From Candidatus Nanohalarchaeota archaeon (lineage in GTDB: Archaea; EX4484-52; B79-G9): a DNA stretch of 13,311 nt. Within the stretch, counting starts at the first letter, position 1. Every line of letters starts with the position of its first letter. The notes under the pieces were generated by a model that was given only the letters and a program-made list of their open reading frames with translations, did no database searches and was not told the DNA's origin. The DNA lies in contig JAUVEK010000025.1 in NCBI GenBank assembly GCA_030594795.1, forward strand, positions 1-13,311. The letters run 5' to 3'. The position numbers and the translations under genes are program-made. Shown here in pieces: positions 12,843 to 13,311 of the stretch.

Positions 12843-13311
12843 TGAGAACAGAAGGTTTCTGGGTTATGTCTGTGTTAATAATAATTTTCATGATTATTCC
12901 GGTATCTGCAATACCAAATCCCTCAGCGGTTTATTGCGGGCAATTGGGTTATGAATACATTATAGACAAAACAGATGACGGGGAGGTTGGAATCTGCCAA
13001 TTCCCTGACGGTTCTACTGCCAGAGCTTGGGATTTCCTTAGGGGGGATGTGGGGCAGGAGCACAACTACTGCAAAGAGAAAGGTTATGAGTTTAGGGTCG
13101 TTGTGAACGACAGCCGGTGCCCGGGAATCTACTTCAGCCAATGCGTTTTATGTGTCTCGCCGGAAGGGGAGGAAACCGAGGTTACAGAGTTGATGAAAGA
13201 GGATGGCAAGTTCCCGGATTTTAGGAAATGGGTCAATCCAAATTGCAATAACAACCAGATTTGCGAGCCGGAAAAAGGTGAAAACCATGGAACATGCGTG
13301 CAGGACTGCCC
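12842..13311 (+). CDS. Secreted DUF333-domain protein, 3' end outside the window
   Basis: The ATG at 12842-12844 shares one base with the TGA of the protease gene (TGATG), so translation is coupled. At least 156 residues are visible. Residues 1 to about 23 form a signal peptide (VLIIIFMIIPVSA). The mature part starts with a DUF333 domain (about 26-77): NPSAVYCGQLGY, then GICQFPDGSTARAWDFL, then YC. Further cysteines follow (SRCPGIYF, QCVLC), and a motif resembling a calcium or dockerin-like loop (NNNQICEPEKGENHGTC) lies near the window end. DUF333 is a small disulfide-bonded domain found in bacterial and archaeal exported proteins; its function is not established. Being in one operon with a secreted protease suggests it works with that protease as partner, inhibitor or co-adhesin, which is inference. 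The gene is incomplete here. Confidence 0.85.
   Translation, partial: MRTEGFWVMSVLIIIFMIIPVSAIPNPSAVYCGQLGYEYIIDKTDDGEVGICQFPDGSTARAWDFLRGDVGQEHNYCKEKGYEFRVVVNDSRCPGIYFSQCVLCVSPEGEETEVTELMKEDGKFPDFRKWVNPNCNNNQICEPEKGENHGTCVQDC

Noticed and set aside
1..13311. CRISPR array
   Set aside because: No regularly spaced repeat-spacer pattern is present. The only exact longer repeats are in-frame duplications in the giant gene, and the octamer array has no spacers.

Overview
This window comes from an archaeon. The evidence is a set of archaeal housekeeping genes: the elongation factor 1-beta type (aEF1B), its usual partner the HVO_2753-like zinc ribbon, a Tes-type radical SAM enzyme and FEN1. Further support comes from TATA/BRE-type promoters, several apparently leaderless genes, GGTGA-type ribosome binding sites and a tRNA with a bulge-helix-bulge intron. 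Cysteine-rich secreted proteins with CARDB, DUF2341, DUF1566 and papain domains fit a euryarchaeal, Altiarchaeota-like or DPANN genome. The lineage cannot be fixed from the sequence alone.

Positions 1 to about 4,017 are AT-rich and accessory. They hold the tail of an unknown gene, a seven-helix membrane protein, several very small genes (some too short for routine calling), a tight three-gene operon and a protein with two tandem helix-turn-helix repeats. The operon encodes a YwgA/DUF4065-like protein, a 76-residue unknown and a PemK/MazF-like protein, so it is probably a toxin-antitoxin type module. The accessory block stops at the 3' end of a minus-strand tRNA-Arg(GCG) at 4018-4119, which is the usual junction of an integrated element. 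The helix-turn-helix gene runs antisense through the whole tRNA.

The tRNA is the most unusual small feature. Its T-loop carries a 30-base insertion that folds with the flanks into a canonical bulge-helix-bulge. Removing it restores a 72-base tRNA with the T-loop TTCGAGT, so it is a noncanonical intron at position 59/60.

Positions 4,200 to 7,314 are core genes on the plus strand: zinc ribbon, aEF1B, Tes-type radical SAM enzyme and FEN1. A palindromic TATA element lies between the tRNA and the zinc ribbon and could drive both.

From 7,473 a single gene fills 5.4 kb. It encodes a secreted protein of about 1,789 residues: signal peptide, three cysteine-rich modules (one with a defensin-like spacing), four CARDB domains, a duplicated calcium-loop plus beta-rich module, an Ig-like pair of which one copy has a DUF1566/Lcl domain inserted, a DUF2341 domain, and an intact papain-like protease at the C terminus. 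Its stop codon overlaps the start of a second exported gene with a DUF333 domain, which runs off the window. The two probably form an extracellular protease/adhesion locus.
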